NCBI GenBank assembly: GCA_046350055.1
Contig: JAXMBC010000001.1
Span: forward strand, 2,108,001 to 2,172,000
DNA length: 64,000 nucleotides
Source: JAEUIE01 sp046350055
GTDB taxonomy: Bacteria > Planctomycetota > Planctomycetia > Gemmatales > HRBIN36
Reading direction: 5' to 3'
The stretch's first letter is position 1. Each line of letters begins with the position of its first letter. A program made the position numbers and the translations under genes. Shown here one piece after another: positions 44,961-53,099 of the stretch. Under the pieces are notes generated by a model. It saw nothing but the letters and a program-made list of their open reading frames with translations. It was not told the DNA's origin and did not search any database.

Positions 44961-46619
44961 CTACTTGCTGGCCTGATCATCATGATAGAGTTGCCAGGTC
45001 CTGTAGCCGCCACTGAGGTTTTTCACGTCGTAGCCGGCTTGCAGGAGAATGCGGGTGGCGAGGTAGCCTCGCATGCCGACCTGACAGTACACCACGATTG
45101 GCTGCCTGGGCAATTCTTGCAGCCGCCCTCTCAATTCGTCGACAGGGATATGCAGAGCACCTGGCAGATTTCCCTGGGCAAACTCGCTGGCCAGTCGCAC
45201 GTCAACAGTCAGGGGGCGTGATGCTGCAGGGAGCGCCAGGTAGTCCGAGACATGCACCTGGGGATGATCGCCTCGCACAAGACCCGCTCCGATAAAGCCT
45301 GCCATATTGATAGGGTCCTTTGCCGAGCCATAGGGCGGAGCATAGGCCAACTCCATTTCTTCCAGATCGAAGACGGTCATGCCTGCTTGCATTGCCACTG
45401 ACAGAATATCAATCCGCTTATCCACCCCGGCGCCGCCGACAGCTTCTGCTCCGAGAAGTTTGCCGGTATCGGGAGCAAACAGCACCTTGAGTGTCATGCC
45501 TTCCGCACCGGGGAAGTAGCCCGCATGATGGGCAGGGTGCAGATAGATTTTGGAAAACGGCTGTTGTCGCCGCAGCAGGACTTTTTCGGTAGCCCCGGTC
45601 AGTGCTGCAGTCATGTCGAAGACGCGGACGATGGATGTGCCCTGCACGCCGCGGAAGCGTACTGTTCGGCCAAAGAGATGATCAGCAGCCAGTCGCCCCT
45701 GACGATTGGCTGGGCCAGCAAGAGGCACCTGGGTGGGGTCGCTGGTCAGTGCATCACGAGTCTCGATGGCATCGCCCACGGCATAGATGTAGAGATCACT
45801 GGTTTGCAGTTGTGCATTGACACGGATGCCGCCTCGTGGGCCGATCTCCAGTCCTGCTGACTGGGCTAACTGATTTTCAGGGCGAACGCCGATACTGAGG
45901 ATCACCAACTCTGCAGGGAGACGCATGCCATTCTGCAGTTCGACTTCCACACTGTGATCGTCGATCGTGTGGAAGCGCGTGACTGAATGTTGCAGGTACA
46001 GTTGGATGCTTCGCTGCTTCAGTGTTCTGGCAATGGGTGTTGTCAATTCCTTATCCAGCGGTGGCAGCACCTGATCCTGCAGTTCAACGAGTGATGTTGC
46101 GATGCCTTGATGGACGAGTGCTTCCGCCATCTCCAAGCCGATGAAGCCCGCCCCGACGACCACAGCCCGCTTGATACCGCGCTGAAGCAACTTCTTGATG
46201 CGATCGGTGTCTTCCAGGTTGCGCAGAGTCTGCACGACAGGATGCTCTATGCCGGGCAGCGGAGGTTTCAGCGGCGAAGCACCGGGTGAGAGGATGAGTC
46301 GGTCGTAGGATTCTTCGTACGTCCGGCCCGATGCCAGATCCCTGATGCTTACTGTCTTCGCTGTGCGATTGATCGATTCCACCTGGGAGCGGGTGCGGAC
46401 ATCCAGCCGATACCGCTCTTTCATCCGCTCCGGGGTGACGACGAGCAGTTTCTGTCTTTCCTGGATTTCGCCTCCCAGGTAGTAGGGCAAGCCACAGTTG
46501 GCGAAGGAGACATCAGGGCCCCGTTCGACAAGAATGATCTCAGCTGATTCATCGAGTCGCCGTGCGCGAGTAGCTGCCGACGCGCCGCCTGCCACACCAC
46601 CGACGATGATGATCTTCAT
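44961..46619 (-). CDS. FAD-dependent CoA-disulfide reductase-like enzyme fused to a rhodanese domain
   Basis: 552 residues. The FAD motif is IIVGGVAGGASAATRARRL, and the single active-site cysteine is in SFANCGLPYYLGG (Cys42). An NAD-binding GAGFIGLEMAEAL follows, then the dimerisation domain. The C-terminal rhodanese domain (about 455-552) has the catalytic cysteine in VVYCQVGMRG (near 515). This is the CoADR-Rhd architecture, reducing CoA persulfide or disulfide and moving sulfane sulfur. The next gene upstream on the strand is a rhodanese, so the two likely act together. Confidence 0.92.
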   Translation of the reverse strand: MKIIIVGGVAGGASAATRARRLDESAEIILVERGPDVSFANCGLPYYLGGEIQERQKLLVVTPERMKERYRLDVRTRSQVESINRTAKTVSIRDLASGRTYEESYDRLILSPGASPLKPPLPGIEHPVVQTLRNLEDTDRIKKLLQRGIKRAVVVGAGFIGLEMAEALVHQGIATSLVELQDQVLPPLDKELTTPIARTLKQRSIQLYLQHSVTRFHTIDDHSVEVELQNGMRLPAELVILSIGVRPENQLAQSAGLEIGPRGGIRVNAQLQTSDLYIYAVGDAIETRDALTSDPTQVPLAGPANRQGRLAADHLFGRTVRFRGVQGTSIVRVFDMTAALTGATEKVLLRRQQPFSKIYLHPAHHAGYFPGAEGMTLKVLFAPDTGKLLGAEAVGGAGVDKRIDILSVAMQAGMTVFDLEEMELAYAPPYGSAKDPINMAGFIGAGLVRGDHPQVHVSDYLALPAASRPLTVDVRLASEFAQGNLPGALHIPVDELRGRLQELPRQPIVVYCQVGMRGYLATRILLQAGYDVKNLSGGYRTWQLYHDDQASK

Positions 46620-46631
46620 AGGTCTCTCCGG

Positions 46632-47162
46632 TTAGGCACTGCATGAGGACGAGGTGTTGTTCCAGGGCATCCGTGCCAGCATCATCCCCATGAAACAGGT
46701 ATCTGTCACTCCGGCGTAGAAAAGGCCGGCTCCGATGAATCCGCAGAGGAACACAAACGCGGGGTGGACCCACCAGGCCAGCGCTACGCCAAGCATCAAC
46801 AAAGCACCAGCAACTATGCGCACCTGACGTTCCAGTGAAACAGCTTTTCGGCCTCGCACTACGGGCAAGCCAGCATCGATACAGGCCCTGGTGCCACCTT
46901 CAATATGCACAACGGCCACCCCCGCCTTCACTAACTGCTCGCAGGCTTTCTGTGCTCGTGCACCCGACTGGCAAAGCACGTGCACTGGCGACGTGGAGCC
47001 TTTCCATCGTTCAGGCTGAAGATTCTGTAGTGGTACATTTTCCGCACGCTCCACATGCACTTCCTGAAACTCCACCGGCGTGCGAACATCAATCAGGCAC
47101 AGTTGCGGCTGATCTGCCAGACGCTGGGCAAGTTCACGGGGTGATATGCTGGCGATCGACAT
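46632..47162 (-). CDS. rhodanese-like sulfurtransferase with DUF2892-type membrane tail
   Basis: 176 residues from ATG 47162. The rhodanese domain (about 5-105) has the active-site loop VLCQSGARAQ (Cys64). A C-terminal membrane pair (about 115-165) ends in the DUF2892-like segment TGVTDTCFMGMMLARMPWN. The longer reading from 47279 is not protein-like. It is followed by the CoADR-Rhd gene after 12 bases. Together they suggest a sulfane-sulfur handling unit at the inner membrane. Confidence 0.9.
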   Translation of the reverse strand: MSIASISPRELAQRLADQPQLCLIDVRTPVEFQEVHVERAENVPLQNLQPERWKGSTSPVHVLCQSGARAQKACEQLVKAGVAVVHIEGGTRACIDAGLPVVRGRKAVSLERQVRIVAGALLMLGVALAWWVHPAFVFLCGFIGAGLFYAGVTDTCFMGMMLARMPWNNTSSSCSA

Positions 47163-47306
47163 GGGTACGTCCTTGTTGTGGGCATCGAAGTGCAGGTCAG
47201 AGCACTTGGTCAGGTTGAGAATAGAGCAAGTATCGAAGAAGTACTGCAAGAGTGATGTAGTGAAGAATGCCACCGACACAGGAAGAGCAGTTGATAGCCG
47301 TTCAGC

Positions 47307-47960
47307 TTATTTCTTCACGTTACTCGGGGTCTTATTGCTGGTAGCGACGACCAGCAATTCCTCCGGCGTAGCAACCTGGTGGGTAGGCTCTTCTGCGGCC
47401 AGGGTGTTCCAGTCGTTGATTCCCCAGCTTACCGCTGCCACGTCAATGCCGGCCTTATGTGCAGCTGCAACGTCACGTACTTCATCACCGACATAGAGCA
47501 CTTCCTTCTTGGGAATCTTGTGCTGCTTGATCACCCGCTTGATGCCTCGTGCCTTGCCCAGCAGCTTGAAACAGCCTGCTGTGAATTCGAAATACTCTGT
47601 AATGCCGTGGGTGAGGAGGAAAGCCTGGATGTTCTCTGGCGAGTTGGACGAGAGGATGGCATGACGGACGCCGGCAGCATGAGTCTGCTTTAACACCCGA
47701 ATCAGGCCCGGGTAGAGTGGTACCTTTTCAATTTCCTGTCGCAATGCCTGCTGAAACGCCTTGGTGATGCGGGGCAGTTTGAGAAAGCCGATCTTATGTT
47801 CCTTCATGAACTTGCGCACGGTCATCTTTCGCACGCTGTATGGATCGGTAATAGGCTTGAAACGGTATTGCAGCGCCAGGCGATTGATGATGGTCAGAGA
47901 GATTGCCATCGAATCAGCCAGCGTGCCATCAAAATCCCAGAGCACCAGACGATAAGGCAT
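47307..47960 (-). CDS. HAD-superfamily hydrolase, phosphoglycolate-phosphatase-like
   Basis: 217 residues. Motif I DFDGTLADS (Asp9), motif II in AILSSNS, and motif IV/III VLYVGDEVRDVAAAHKAG are clear. The cap is helical C1 type with an unusual basic run (RKMTVRKFMKEHK). It dephosphorylates small phosphate esters; the substrate is not known. It is divergent from another HAD gene 96 bases away. Confidence 0.88.
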   Translation of the reverse strand: MPYRLVLWDFDGTLADSMAISLTIINRLALQYRFKPITDPYSVRKMTVRKFMKEHKIGFLKLPRITKAFQQALRQEIEKVPLYPGLIRVLKQTHAAGVRHAILSSNSPENIQAFLLTHGITEYFEFTAGCFKLLGKARGIKRVIKQHKIPKKEVLYVGDEVRDVAAAHKAGIDVAAVSWGINDWNTLAAEEPTHQVATPEELLVVATSNKTPSNVKK

Positions 47961-48056
47961 GGGTTAGATCGTTGTCCCGATAGTCATCATTCACGGTAAC
48001 CGTATTGTAATGGAGTCGCAAGAAAAGGCTGTGTACATTTCGAGAGAAGTTCGGCT

Positions 48057-48743
48057 TTGACTACTCCCTTTGTATTTCTGTTTGATATCGATGGAACGCT
48101 GCTTTCTTCCGGTGGAGCGGGGAAACTAGCCCTCGAAACTGCCTTGCAGAAGCAGTTTGGAATCGACCGGATCCGCCAGCAGGTGCCCTACAGCGGCCGG
48201 ACTGACGTGGCCATTGGCCGCGACCTGCTGCATGCGCACGATATTGAGCCCACTGACACGCGGCTGGCGCAACTGCAGGAGGCCTATCTGCAGGAATTAC
48301 CTGCTGCCCTCGTTGCCAGGCAGGGAGCCGTGCTGCCGGGTGTCATCACACTGCTCGAGGAGTTAAAGCAACAGGAACAACCGGTCCTGGTTGGACTTCT
48401 GACCGGGAATATTCGCCGAGGTGCCCAGGTGAAGCTGGGGCATTATGGCGTCGATCACTACTTCGCCTTCGGTGGCTTTGGCGATGGCGTGCTGACTCGC
48501 AATGAAGTAGCCCAGGCTGCGTGGAATGCCGCTGGCACGCAATACCATGCCACCCTTTCAACAGAACGCTGCTGGGTGATCGGCGACACGCCTCTGGATA
48601 TCAGTTGTGCCCGTCATATTGGTGCCCGGGTGCTGGCGGTGACAACCGGATATCATTCCAGCGCTGAATTGCAATCGCATCAGCCTGATCTGCTGCTGGA
48701 ACATCTAGATCAGCCATTCCTGCTGCAACAACTTATGTCATAA
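48057..48743 (+). CDS. HAD-superfamily hydrolase, phosphoglycolate-phosphatase-like
   Basis: 228 residues. TTG 48057 is the start, preceded by GAGAAG; no in-frame ATG precedes motif I, so the TTG is required. Motif I FDIDGTLLS (Asp10), motif II LLTGN and motif IV VIGDTPLDISCARHIG are present. It belongs to a different HAD subgroup from the divergent neighbour. It may be co-transcribed with the monooxygenase gene 22 bases downstream. Confidence 0.88.
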   Translation: MTTPFVFLFDIDGTLLSSGGAGKLALETALQKQFGIDRIRQQVPYSGRTDVAIGRDLLHAHDIEPTDTRLAQLQEAYLQELPAALVARQGAVLPGVITLLEELKQQEQPVLVGLLTGNIRRGAQVKLGHYGVDHYFAFGGFGDGVLTRNEVAQAAWNAAGTQYHATLSTERCWVIGDTPLDISCARHIGARVLAVTTGYHSSAELQSHQPDLLLEHLDQPFLLQQLMS

Positions 48744-48765
48744 CGGTGTCAACGAGGAGTCACCC

Positions 48766-49173
48766 ATGCTTCGCCTGGTTGTCCCCCTGGTCCTCATCTT
48801 TGGAGTTAGTCCCATGGCCGTCTCAAACGAAGATCATCCCATTCTGGCTGCGGTCAAGGCCAAGGTAATGGATCAGAGCAAGCCCTTCACCATGGCAGTG
48901 ATGATCAAGATCAAATCCGAACACCGTGCTGCGTTCGAGGCGGCATTCCACACGTGCATCAAGGAAACCCGCAAGGAAAAGGGCTGTATCGCCTACGACC
49001 TGAATCGCTCTGCGGAAGACGGCAACCAGTATGTCAACTACGAACGCTGGGCCAGTGTAGCTGCCCTGGATGCCCACCTGAAAGCAGCGCACACCGTGAA
49101 ACTGCTTGCTACCATCGCCCCGTTCCTCGACGGTGCTCCCGAAATCAAGGTATATCTCCCTGCAGGCGAATAA
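48766..49173 (+). CDS. exported antibiotic-biosynthesis-monooxygenase-like (ABM) protein
   Basis: 135 residues with an N-terminal signal peptide (MLRLVVPLVLIFGVSPMAV) followed by an ABM/YgiN-type ferredoxin-like fold (about 40-130). Signatures include R-A-A-F-E-A-A-F, K-G-C-I-A-Y-D-L, F/Y-V-N-Y-E-R-W and the A-H-L-K-A-A-H segment. Members oxidise quinols or small aromatics without a cofactor. The export signal is less usual for this family. The next gene begins one base after this stop. Confidence 0.85.
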   Translation: MLRLVVPLVLIFGVSPMAVSNEDHPILAAVKAKVMDQSKPFTMAVMIKIKSEHRAAFEAAFHTCIKETRKEKGCIAYDLNRSAEDGNQYVNYERWASVAALDAHLKAAHTVKLLATIAPFLDGAPEIKVYLPAGE

Positions 49174-49174
49174 C

Positions 49175-49582
49175 ATGCATCCACTCGATTTCCGCTTGCC
49201 TTTTGAATTGAAGGTCACCGCCCAGCCCACGGACATCGACGCCCTGGGGCATGTCAATAACACCGTCTATCTCCGCTGGGTGCAGGAGGTAGCCATTGCC
49301 CACTGGCAGACCATTGCCACGCCGGAACAGCAGATGGAAATGGTCTGGATGGTAGTACGGCACGAGATTGATTACAAGAGCGCTGCCAGGCTGAACGATG
49401 ACATCATTCTGAAGACATGGATTGGTACAGCTGAAGGTCTCCGCTTTGATCGACACACGGAGATACTCACCGTCGAGCGTAAGCCCCTGGCCATTGCCAA
49501 GACTATCTGGTGTCCAGTCGATCCAGTGACCCAGCGGCCCAAGAAGGTGAGTGCCGAGGTGAGACGGATGTTTTCTGTTTAA
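49175..49582 (+). CDS. hotdog-fold acyl-CoA thioesterase (4HBT type)
   Basis: 135 residues from ATG 49175, one base after the upstream stop (coupled). The motif T-D-I-D-A-L-G-H-V-N-N-T-V-Y-L-R-W carries the active-site Asp of the 4-hydroxybenzoyl-CoA thioesterase group, with V-V-R-H-E-I-D-Y-K-S in the second half. It hydrolyses acyl-CoA esters in the cytosol. Its end is seven bases from the convergent CocE-like gene end. Confidence 0.88.
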   Translation: MHPLDFRLPFELKVTAQPTDIDALGHVNNTVYLRWVQEVAIAHWQTIATPEQQMEMVWMVVRHEIDYKSAARLNDDIILKTWIGTAEGLRFDRHTEILTVERKPLAIAKTIWCPVDPVTQRPKKVSAEVRRMFSV

Positions 49583-49588
49583 CCAGAC

Positions 49589-51505
49589 TTACTTCAACAC
49601 CCGTACCACAATCTTCGAGCCATTCTCTGCAAAGTGGTACACCCGGTGGGTGGCCTTCTGGAAGTCAGCTTCGGTGGCTTTGTAGATGTCGCAGAAGGTC
49701 TGCGGGTTGCGGTCTACCAGCGGGAACCAGCTGCTCTGCACCTGCACCATCAGCTTGTGGCCGGGGCGGATGGTGTGGAAGATGTCGGGCATGGTGAACT
49801 TCACCTGCGTCGGCTTGCCAGGCACGAAGGCTTCGGGCTTTTCGAAGCTGTTGCGGAATTTGCCCCGCATCACATCACCCCGGAGTAACTGTTGATAGCC
49901 GCCCATACGAACGTTAGCCGGGTTCGGATCAGGATCAGTCGCATCATCGGGATAGACATCGATGATCTTGACGATCCAATCCGCATCGGTGCCTGTGGTC
50001 GAGATGACGAGTTCCACTTCGATCGGACCGGCAATGGTGAGATCGTTCTTGAGAACACCGGTGGAATAAGTCAGCACATCAGTACGTCGGCTGGCAAACC
50101 GCTGATCAGCGATCATATACTCCCGATCCATGCCGATGCCGATCTTATCGATGTAGGGGACGGGCTTGGCGGGGTCGCTGATGTATTCGTCGAAGCTGGT
50201 GTCGGAAGAAGGGGTTATTACCTTGAAGACTCGTCCCTCCACTGCGTTGAGATTGCCTTGAGGCCCAAGTTGATACTGTTCAATTCTTGATTCCTTCGGC
50301 GGCCATACTTCAAACCTCCGCCACTGGTTCGTCCCTGTCTCGAAGACCCACGCTCCTGGTGACTTCCAATCACCCTTGCCGTGCAGGTGATGCTGGAAGA
50401 ACGGGAACTGAATCTTGTCGCGGAAGTACTCGCCGGTCTTGGCGTTGAACTTGACGTTGCCGAGGCTGTCGCCATCGCCACGGTTCCAGCCGCCGTGGAC
50501 CCAGGGGCCCATGACGAGGGTGTTGCCGGGCTTGGGTTCCACTCGCTTGCCGACATGCAGCGCCCCGAACAGATTTTCCGCATCATACCAGCCGCCTACA
50601 GTAAGAACCGCTGGTTTCACGTCCTTGTTGATGTACTGTCGAATGTTCTTGCTTTTCCAGAAGTCATCGTAGGTGCCATGGTCCATCATCTCGTTCCAGA
50701 AGGCGACCTGGCCTTTGAGATGCAGCTTGTCAGCATAACTGAGTGTACCCATGCGCAGGAAGAAGTCGTAACCATCGGGGGTACCGTGGTCGAAGGGCAG
50801 GAACGGGTATTTCGTAGTTGGTTCGGGACGGGGTTTGCCGAAGTTGGCCAGAAAGTTGAAGCAGTGTGGCAGGAACAATGCTCCATTGTGATGGAAGTCG
50901 TCGCCGATAAACCAATCAGTGACGGGGGCCTGCGGGGACACTGCCTTGAGGGCAGGGTGGGCATCAATCATGCCGGCAGCGGTGTAGAAGCCGGGATAGC
51001 TGATGCCCCACTGGCCGACTCTGCCGTTGTGGTTAGGGATGTTCTTGATCAGCCATTCGATGGTGTCATACGTATCGCTGCTTTCATCGACATCGGTCTT
51101 GCTCTTCTTGTTGGCGATGTGAGGCGTCATGTTTACGAAATCGCCTTCGGACATCCATCGCCCGCGCACATCCTGATTGACGAAGATGTAGCCTTCCTTA
51201 TCGAAGGCGGCGGATGGGCCGAGGCGATTGCGGTACTTGTCGATGCCGTAGGGTCCGACGCTGTAAGGGGTGCGCATCAACATGAACGGGTAGGGCCGTG
51301 AATCATCCTTGGGGCGGTAGATGGAGGTGAACAGCTTCTTCCCATCCCGCATCGGCACCATCACCTCATACTTGGTGTAGTTGGCGAGGATGTAGTCAGC
51401 GTGCTGCTTTTCATCCTCGGTGGGTGCCGGGCGATTGCGGGCAGCCTGGGCGAAACAGTTGGTCGTGAAGACGAGGAGGAGAGCTAAGGTGAGAAGGCGG
51501 GGCAT
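49589..51505 (-). CDS. exported CocE/NonD-family serine hydrolase
   Basis: 638 residues with a Sec signal (MPRLLTLALLLVFTTNCFA). The alpha/beta-hydrolase domain has the nucleophile in QWGISYPGFYT (Ser near 171), an Asp in GWYDAENLF and a His in MGPWVHGGWN. The C-terminal jelly-roll domain follows (about 430-638). Relatives are X-Pro dipeptidyl-peptidases, alpha-amino-acid ester hydrolases and cocaine esterase. It may act on peptides or esters outside the cytosol. Confidence 0.92.
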   Translation of the reverse strand: MPRLLTLALLLVFTTNCFAQAARNRPAPTEDEKQHADYILANYTKYEVMVPMRDGKKLFTSIYRPKDDSRPYPFMLMRTPYSVGPYGIDKYRNRLGPSAAFDKEGYIFVNQDVRGRWMSEGDFVNMTPHIANKKSKTDVDESSDTYDTIEWLIKNIPNHNGRVGQWGISYPGFYTAAGMIDAHPALKAVSPQAPVTDWFIGDDFHHNGALFLPHCFNFLANFGKPRPEPTTKYPFLPFDHGTPDGYDFFLRMGTLSYADKLHLKGQVAFWNEMMDHGTYDDFWKSKNIRQYINKDVKPAVLTVGGWYDAENLFGALHVGKRVEPKPGNTLVMGPWVHGGWNRGDGDSLGNVKFNAKTGEYFRDKIQFPFFQHHLHGKGDWKSPGAWVFETGTNQWRRFEVWPPKESRIEQYQLGPQGNLNAVEGRVFKVITPSSDTSFDEYISDPAKPVPYIDKIGIGMDREYMIADQRFASRRTDVLTYSTGVLKNDLTIAGPIEVELVISTTGTDADWIVKIIDVYPDDATDPDPNPANVRMGGYQQLLRGDVMRGKFRNSFEKPEAFVPGKPTQVKFTMPDIFHTIRPGHKLMVQVQSSWFPLVDRNPQTFCDIYKATEADFQKATHRVYHFAENGSKIVVRVLK

Positions 51506-51583
51506 AGGAATATCCGATAAGTAATGCTGACATCATAACGGAACGACATGCGTGCCGAAAGGTGTGCCCTTGAGATTAACAGA

Positions 51584-51949
51584 TCATATCGGCAGGTGAC
51601 GAATACGGATGCGACCTGGCTCAAAGGTCACAATCGAGCCGTGTGTCAGATCCGCTTCCAACTGGCTGAGATTCGACAGAATTAACTGGGACAGATAATC
51701 AGCTTTCCGACTACCCGGCCCACGGAACAGAATGATTGAAGGTTTCAATTCTTGTCGGAGAGCCAGCAAGGTACCAAAGTCGGTGTCAGCAGATACAACG
51801 ATTCGATCATCCTTCGCAGCCAGATCAAAGATATCATCATCGATTGCGCGTGCCATGCCCAAATCACGCACATGCAGAGCATCGTAGCCTGCGCTGGAAA
51901 GCTGAATAGCAATGTCCGGCGACAGTGCATTGTCGATGAGAAACTTCAC
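51584..51949 (-). CDS. DUF5615 PIN-like toxin
   Basis: 121 residues. The start is GTG 51949 in TAG-TG, overlapping the stop of the DUF433 gene by one base. The PIN-like acidic positions are visible: MKFLIDNALSP (Asp6), ARAIDDDIFDLA and VVSADTDFGTLL. DUF5615 proteins are the PIN-type partner in type II-like toxin-antitoxin pairs with DUF433. The catalytic role, an RNase, is inferred from the fold. Confidence 0.86.
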   Translation of the reverse strand: MKFLIDNALSPDIAIQLSSAGYDALHVRDLGMARAIDDDIFDLAAKDDRIVVSADTDFGTLLALRQELKPSIILFRGPGSRKADYLSQLILSNLSQLEADLTHGSIVTFEPGRIRIRHLPI

Positions 51950-52170
51950 TAGACTTCTACCAGGGCATAGGTGCGTTCCTGCATAGCTGCCGCCGCGAAA
52001 CGAAGTGATGCCTCGATATCATCTTCTACCAGATCAGGATACGAACGGAGTATGTCGGCATGTGACATCTTGCTTGCCACCATATTCAATACTGTGGCGA
52101 CAGGAATGCGAAGATCCCGAATGCAGGGAACACCACCCATCTTTTGTGGATCGACTGTAATGCGGTCCAT
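51949..52170 (-). CDS. DUF433 antitoxin-like protein
   Basis: About 73 residues from ATG 52170; a GTG nine bases upstream (52179) is an alternative. The signature G-G-V-P-C-I-R-D-L-R-I-P-V and a helix-turn-helix-like segment (ADILRSYPDLVEDDIEASL) mark the DUF433 family, the DNA-binding antitoxin of DUF433/DUF5615 modules. It is the first gene of the pair and probably autoregulates it. Confidence 0.85.
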   Translation of the reverse strand: MDRITVDPQKMGGVPCIRDLRIPVATVLNMVASKMSHADILRSYPDLVEDDIEASLRFAAAAMQERTYALVEV

Positions 52171-52270
52171 ATCTCTCACTCACATGGAGTTGCTGTGCCG
52201 TAATTGTAAAGCATGTCGCTGAATCTTGTCAAATAGGGTTTGCCAACAGTCGGTTGTTTCCTCTACGCAT

Positions 52271-52639
52271 TCATCCGGGCGAATCGCTCATCCACTCCGG
52301 CAACAATGTCCGTAACTCAGCAGCCATCTTGCTGCGGGCCAGCGTGGGGTGGCAGCCGGCGTTGCGGGCTGATGCGAGTTGGGCGGTCTCGATGTGTGAC
52401 CCATAGGCGACAAACCGTTGGATGCCTGCAGTTTTGAGTGTCTCGACGATCGGCGTGGGATCAGCTCCCACTTCGGCCTGCGCGAGATCGATAATCACGC
52501 AATGTGGTCCATTGGCGGTGATAGCTTTCCGGAGTTGCTCGACGGTGCGGGCAGGAATGACCTTGCCGCCGAGGTCTTTGGCTTCCGCCATTACCCGGCT
52601 CATCCACATCAGATCATCGCATAACAAATAGGCAAGCAT
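52271..52639 (-). CDS. response-regulator-like stand-alone pseudo-receiver
   Basis: 122 residues. The pattern is alternating hydrophobic strands and helices: M-L-A-Y-L-L-C-D-D-L first strand, H-C-V-I-I-D-L central strand and Q-R-F-V-A-Y-G-S fourth strand. It resembles a CheY-like receiver. The phospho-acceptor position could be the Asp of V-I-I-D-L, but the D-x-x-x-P and lysine motifs are absent (the fifth strand lacks a K-P), so it looks catalytically degenerate. The heptamer array lies just upstream of its start. Confidence 0.6.
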   Translation of the reverse strand: MLAYLLCDDLMWMSRVMAEAKDLGGKVIPARTVEQLRKAITANGPHCVIIDLAQAEVGADPTPIVETLKTAGIQRFVAYGSHIETAQLASARNAGCHPTLARSKMAAELRTLLPEWMSDSPG

Positions 52640-52644
52640 ATGTA

Positions 52645-52710
52645 AGTCCTGAGTCCTGAGTGCTGAGTCCTGAGTGAATTCTCAGCACTCAGGACTCAGC
52701 ACTCAGGACT
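52645..52710. repeat. heptamer array forming a perfect 25-bp hairpin
   Basis: Units AGTCCTG, AGTCCTG, AGTGCTG, AGTCCTG run in 7-base register from 52645. After a nine-base loop the exact reverse complement follows: 52652-52676 pairs without mismatch with 52686-52710. On the same strand the consensus is T-S-C-T-N-A-G, shared with the array at 43744. It lies between the pseudo-receiver start and the PII gene stop. Confidence 0.92.
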
Positions 52711-52713
52711 ATG

Positions 52714-53061
52714 TTATATTGCTTCGGGCCCCCGCTCACCTGTTCTGACACGGATGCAGTCGGACAGGGGGAGGATAAAGATCTTGCCATCGCCGATGCG
52801 TCCTTCGGGCCCGGTGCGTCCTGCTTCCATGATGGCGTTTACCGTCGGCTCGACGAAGTCTTCATTCACCGCAATCTGCAATTGAATCTTGCGGGAGAGG
52901 TTCATGCTGAGGGCGTGGCCCCGGTAGGTTTCCCCCTGGCCTTTCTGTCTACCAAAGCCCTGCACCTCGATGGCAGTGAGACGAAAAACTGCCACACGGG
53001 CCAGCGCTTCTTTCACAGCTTCGAGTCGTGCAGGTTGTATGATCGCTAAGATGAGCTTCAT
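52714..53061 (-). CDS. PII-type nitrogen signal transduction protein
   Basis: 115 residues from ATG 53061 with GAGGATG upstream. PII core signatures are present: E-V-Q-G-F-G-R-Q-K-G in the T-loop base, Y-R-G, and RTGPEGRIGDGKIFILPL with R-V-R-T-G-E-R-G at the C-terminus. In the T-loop the segment after Y-R-G reads H-A-L rather than A-E-Y, so the uridylylation Tyr (Tyr51 in enteric GlnB) is missing while Tyr46 remains. No amt transporter or glnA is adjacent. It is divergent from the RNA methyltransferase gene. Confidence 0.92.
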   Translation of the reverse strand: MKLILAIIQPARLEAVKEALARVAVFRLTAIEVQGFGRQKGQGETYRGHALSMNLSRKIQLQIAVNEDFVEPTVNAIMEAGRTGPEGRIGDGKIFILPLSDCIRVRTGERGPEAI

Positions 53062-53099
53062 GGGCTGCATCCTCTGATTCTTGTCTCAGGTACTCTATC

